Assembly: GCA_003567575.1 (NCBI GenBank)
Contig: PWZG01000505.1
Span: 1-8,911, forward strand
Origin: PVC group bacterium
GTDB lineage: Bacteria; Verrucomicrobiota; Kiritimatiellia; CAIKKV01; PXCX01
Direction: 5' to 3'
DNA: 8,911 bases
The position numbers and the translations under genes are program-made. Positions 6,574 through 8,911 of this stretch are shown in pieces. The notes under the pieces are model-generated. The model saw only the letters and a list, made by a program, of their open reading frames with translations. It ran no database searches and was not told the origin of the DNA. Positions within the stretch are counted from its first letter, which is position 1. Every line of letters starts with the position of its first letter.

Positions 6574-8727
6574 ATGTCTAAGGCAATGGAAATGATGGTT
6601 TCGCAAAAAGGCAAAAAGACGAAGGGAACGCAGCCGTCCGGGCATCGGGAATCGGCCGGGCGTCGTTGTGCCCTTGACCGGTTGCGCAACATCGGGATCA
6701 TTGCGCATATCGATGCAGGCAAAACGACCGTCACCGAACGCATTCTTTTCTTTTCCGGAAGGGTACACCGCATGGGTGAAGTCCACCAGGGGACCGCCGT
6801 CATGGATTGGATGGCCCAGGAAAAAGAGCGCGGCATCACCATTACCTCCGCGGCCACGACGTGTTTCTGGACGGAACGGCAGATCAATATTATCGACACG
6901 CCGGGGCATGTTGACTTCACCATGGAAGTCGAACGCGCGCTGCGTGTGCTTGACGGCGCCGTCGGAGTGTTTTGCGGCGTCGGCGGCGTACAGTCGCAAT
7001 CCGAAACCGTCTGGCGTCAGGCGGACCGCTACCATGTTCCGCGGCTGGTTTTCATCAATAAAATGGATCGAGTCGGCGCCGATTTCGATGCCGTGGTGAC
7101 CGACATCCGTGAGCGTCTGGGGGCTGCCGCCGTACCGGTACAGATGCCGATTGGCAGTGAGAACGCTTTTAGCGGCGTGGTGGATTTGGTGGAGATGCGC
7201 GCCTTTCAGCGTGATTCCGACAAGGCGGATACCGCGCCCATGGTGGCGGCGCCGATTCCCGAATCCATCGCCGTGGCGGCTGAACGCGCCCGCGCCGCCT
7301 TGTGCGAGCGTGTGGCCGAAGCCGATGAAGCCACCACCGATGCCTATCTGCTCAATCCCGATTTGACGCCGGATCAGGTGCGCGCCGGATTGCGGCGCGC
7401 AACCATTGCCGGGCGCCTGTTCCCCTTGCTTTGTGGCAGTGCCTTGCGCAACATGGGCATACAACCGCTGTTGGACGCCGTGGTGGCGTACCTCCCTTCG
7501 CCGCTCGAGGTGCCGCGCGTTCGCGGGCATCATCCCCGCGACGGTGAAATCGTCGAGCGCGCCGCTGACGATTTCGAGCCCACCAGCGCGCTGGCGTTTA
7601 AAATCATGTCCGATCCCTATGTCGGGCGTCTGGCCTTTTTAAGGGTATATTCGGGTCAGGTGAAAAAAGGACAGAATCTGTACAATCCCCGCACGCGTAA
7701 ACGAACGCGCGTAACACGCTTGCTGCTTTTGCACGCCGATGCGCGTGAGGAAGTCGATACGCTGTACGCGGGCGAGATCGGCGCGGTTGCCGGGATGCAT
7801 GAAATCGGCACCGGAGATACGCTTTGCGCGGAAAACCAGCCGGTCGTCCTTGAAAAGATTTCTTTTCCCCAAAATGTCATTGCCATGGCGATTGAACCGC
7901 GTACCCAGGCCGATCGCGACCGTTTGATCGAGGCGCTGGAATCGCTCACCGCCGAGGATCCCAGCTTGAAACTGTTTAGCGATGCCGAAACCGGTCAAAC
8001 CCTGATTGGCGGCATGGGTGAGTTACACTTGGAAATCGTGCGTGACCGTATCGAGCGCGAGTTCAACGTGGTGGCCAACGTCGGCAAACCGATGGTTTCG
8101 TATCGAGAAACGATTACCCGTCCGGCGAAAGCGTCACACGTTTTTGATCGCGTAATCGGCGGTCAGCGCCATTTCGCACGGGTGGATGTCGAGGTGTCCC
8201 CGCTGGAACGCGGCGCTGGTGTTGCCGTGACTGGCAAACCGGCGGAAACGGATATTCCCGCCGGTTTCCGCGATGTCGTCGAGCATGGAATCCGCGACCA
8301 GTTGGCCACCGGCTGCCTGGCCAACTATGCGGTTACCGATGTAGCCGTCAAGATCGTCGGCGGCGAGTTTGATACGGATAATTCAAGCGATATCGCGTTT
8401 CGCACGGCGGCGACGCTGGCGGTTCGCGAAGCGTTGCAACAGGCGGCGCCACGCATTCTGGAACCATGGATGCTCCTTGAAGTCGTTACGCCCGAAGAGC
8501 ACCTGGGCGATATTCTCGGCGACATAAACAGTCGTCGCGGCAGTGTCAGAGAAGTTGTTACGCGCGGTTCAACCCAGTTTGTGCGCGCCTCCGCGCCGCT
8601 GGCCGCTTTGTTCGGATACGCGACAGCCATCCGTTCACTCAGCCGCGGCCGCGCCGCATATACCATGGAGCCGGGCGGTTTTGAAATCATGCCTTCCGAT
8701 CTCCAAGAACAATTGATGCAAGGATAA
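6574..8727 (+). CDS. fusA: EF-G family translational GTPase with a divergent domain IV (EF-G2-like)
   Basis: Complete 717-residue EF-G homologue. GTPase motifs are intact: AHIDAGKTT at 44-52, the switch I region KERGITITSAAT at 84-95, DTPGH at 108-112, NKMD at 162-165 and CGSA at 287-290. A G' insert, domain II (about 320-425) and domain III with GMGELHLEI (480-488) follow. Domain IV starts after YRETI (510-514), and domain V carries LGDINSRRG (648-656) and GYATAIRSLSRGRA (681-694). Domain IV is unusual. The SGGRGQYGHV-type loop of canonical EF-G is replaced by GGQRHFARV (529-537), and the tip His583 of E. coli aligns with Asp600. From memory, both features resemble mitochondrial EF-G2, a ribosome-recycling factor. 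The position between rpsG and rpsJ is that of the normal translocase gene, so translocation, recycling or both remain possible. About 27 basic residues precede the usual N-terminus. No clear Shine-Dalgarno precedes ATG 6574, and the in-frame ATGs at 6586, 6592 and 6595 are alternatives. EF-G family membership is certain; the subfamily is not. Confidence 0.93.
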   Translation: MSKAMEMMVSQKGKKTKGTQPSGHRESAGRRCALDRLRNIGIIAHIDAGKTTVTERILFFSGRVHRMGEVHQGTAVMDWMAQEKERGITITSAATTCFWTERQINIIDTPGHVDFTMEVERALRVLDGAVGVFCGVGGVQSQSETVWRQADRYHVPRLVFINKMDRVGADFDAVVTDIRERLGAAAVPVQMPIGSENAFSGVVDLVEMRAFQRDSDKADTAPMVAAPIPESIAVAAERARAALCERVAEADEATTDAYLLNPDLTPDQVRAGLRRATIAGRLFPLLCGSALRNMGIQPLLDAVVAYLPSPLEVPRVRGHHPRDGEIVERAADDFEPTSALAFKIMSDPYVGRLAFLRVYSGQVKKGQNLYNPRTRKRTRVTRLLLLHADAREEVDTLYAGEIGAVAGMHEIGTGDTLCAENQPVVLEKISFPQNVIAMAIEPRTQADRDRLIEALESLTAEDPSLKLFSDAETGQTLIGGMGELHLEIVRDRIEREFNVVANVGKPMVSYRETITRPAKASHVFDRVIGGQRHFARVDVEVSPLERGAGVAVTGKPAETDIPAGFRDVVEHGIRDQLATGCLANYAVTDVAVKIVGGEFDTDNSSDIAFRTAATLAVREALQQAAPRILEPWMLLEVVTPEEHLGDILGDINSRRGSVREVVTRGSTQFVRASAPLAALFGYATAIRSLSRGRAAYTMEPGGFEIMPSDLQEQLMQG

Positions 8728-8738
8728 GCGAGAGCACA

Positions 8739-8911
8739 ATGCAGGAACAAATAATACGGATCCGCTTGAAAGCGTACGATCACAGGGTGTTGGACCAGTC
8801 AGTGACTGAAATCGTCGAGACAGCCCGTAATACGGCGGCGCGCATTTCCGGGCCGATCCCGATACCGACCAGAATCGAACGGTTCACCGTCAACCGCAGT
8901 CCGCACGGCGA
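8739..8911 (+). CDS. rpsJ: 30S ribosomal protein S10, N-terminal part (3' end outside window)
   Basis: The first 57 codons of S10, which is about 102-105 residues in full, run off the window end. The sequence begins MQEQIIRIRLKAYDH, and its IRIRLKA and DQSV.EIVETA blocks, GPIPIPTRIERFTV and SPH are characteristic of S10. S10 is a 30S head protein and, as NusE, pairs with NusB in transcription antitermination. The ATG at 8739 lies 11 bases after the fusA stop. A purine-rich GCGAGAG (8728-8734) provides a modest ribosome binding site four bases upstream. The tight spacing implies co-transcription with fusA and joins the str genes directly to the S10 cluster, with no tuf in between. Confidence 0.97.
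   Translation, partial: MQEQIIRIRLKAYDHRVLDQSVTEIVETARNTAARISGPIPIPTRIERFTVNRSPHG

Noticed and set aside
6535..7533. 332-codon minus-strand open frame over the start of fusA
   Set aside because: It is antisense to the EF-G GTPase domain, is His/Gly-rich and has no recognisable motif; a shadow frame.

Overview
The window is the junction of the rpoBC and str/S10 gene clusters of a bacterial chromosome. All genes lie on the plus strand and are tightly packed: the 3' part of rpoB, then complete rpoC, rpsL, rpsG and a fusA-type gene, then the 5' part of rpsJ. No intergenic gap exceeds 60 bases, and I see no RNA gene, mobile element, CRISPR array or long repeat. The many long open frames on the other strand are shadows of these conserved genes.

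Organism: the gene order rpoB-rpoC-rpsL-rpsG-fusA-rpsJ has no tuf between fusA and rpsJ, which is the arrangement I recall for Chlamydia. The S12 sequence also resembles chlamydial S12, both in the GVCLQVKT region and in the following TPKKPNSALRKVA stretch. RpoB and RpoC both carry the lineage-type insertions of many Gram-negative phyla (SI2-like in beta, SI3-like in beta'). Together these suggest a member of the PVC superphylum or a related Gram-negative lineage, for example Lentisphaerota, Kiritimatiellota or Verrucomicrobiota. This is an inference from remembered family features, not a database result. GC content looks moderate to fairly high.

Layout: bases 1-1389 encode the C-terminal part of the RNA polymerase beta subunit. 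Bases 1446-5621 encode beta', which starts at TTG. A 59-base AT-rich gap holds a possible promoter. Bases 5681-6547 encode S12 and S7, the two small-subunit proteins of the str operon. Bases 6574-8727 encode an EF-G family GTPase, and bases 8739-8911 begin S10. The products work in transcription (beta/beta') and translation (30S assembly by S12, S7 and S10, and ribosome movement or recycling by EF-G).

The most notable point is the EF-G. It has complete GTPase motifs, but domain IV lacks the usual SGGRGQYGHV-type loop and the conserved histidine equivalent to E. coli His583. In these respects it looks more like the mitochondrial EF-G2 / spdEFG2 ribosome-recycling branch than a canonical translocase, although it occupies the classical fusA position. 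A second point is that S12 has alanine at the otherwise nearly invariant Lys88 position, a known streptomycin-resistance site.
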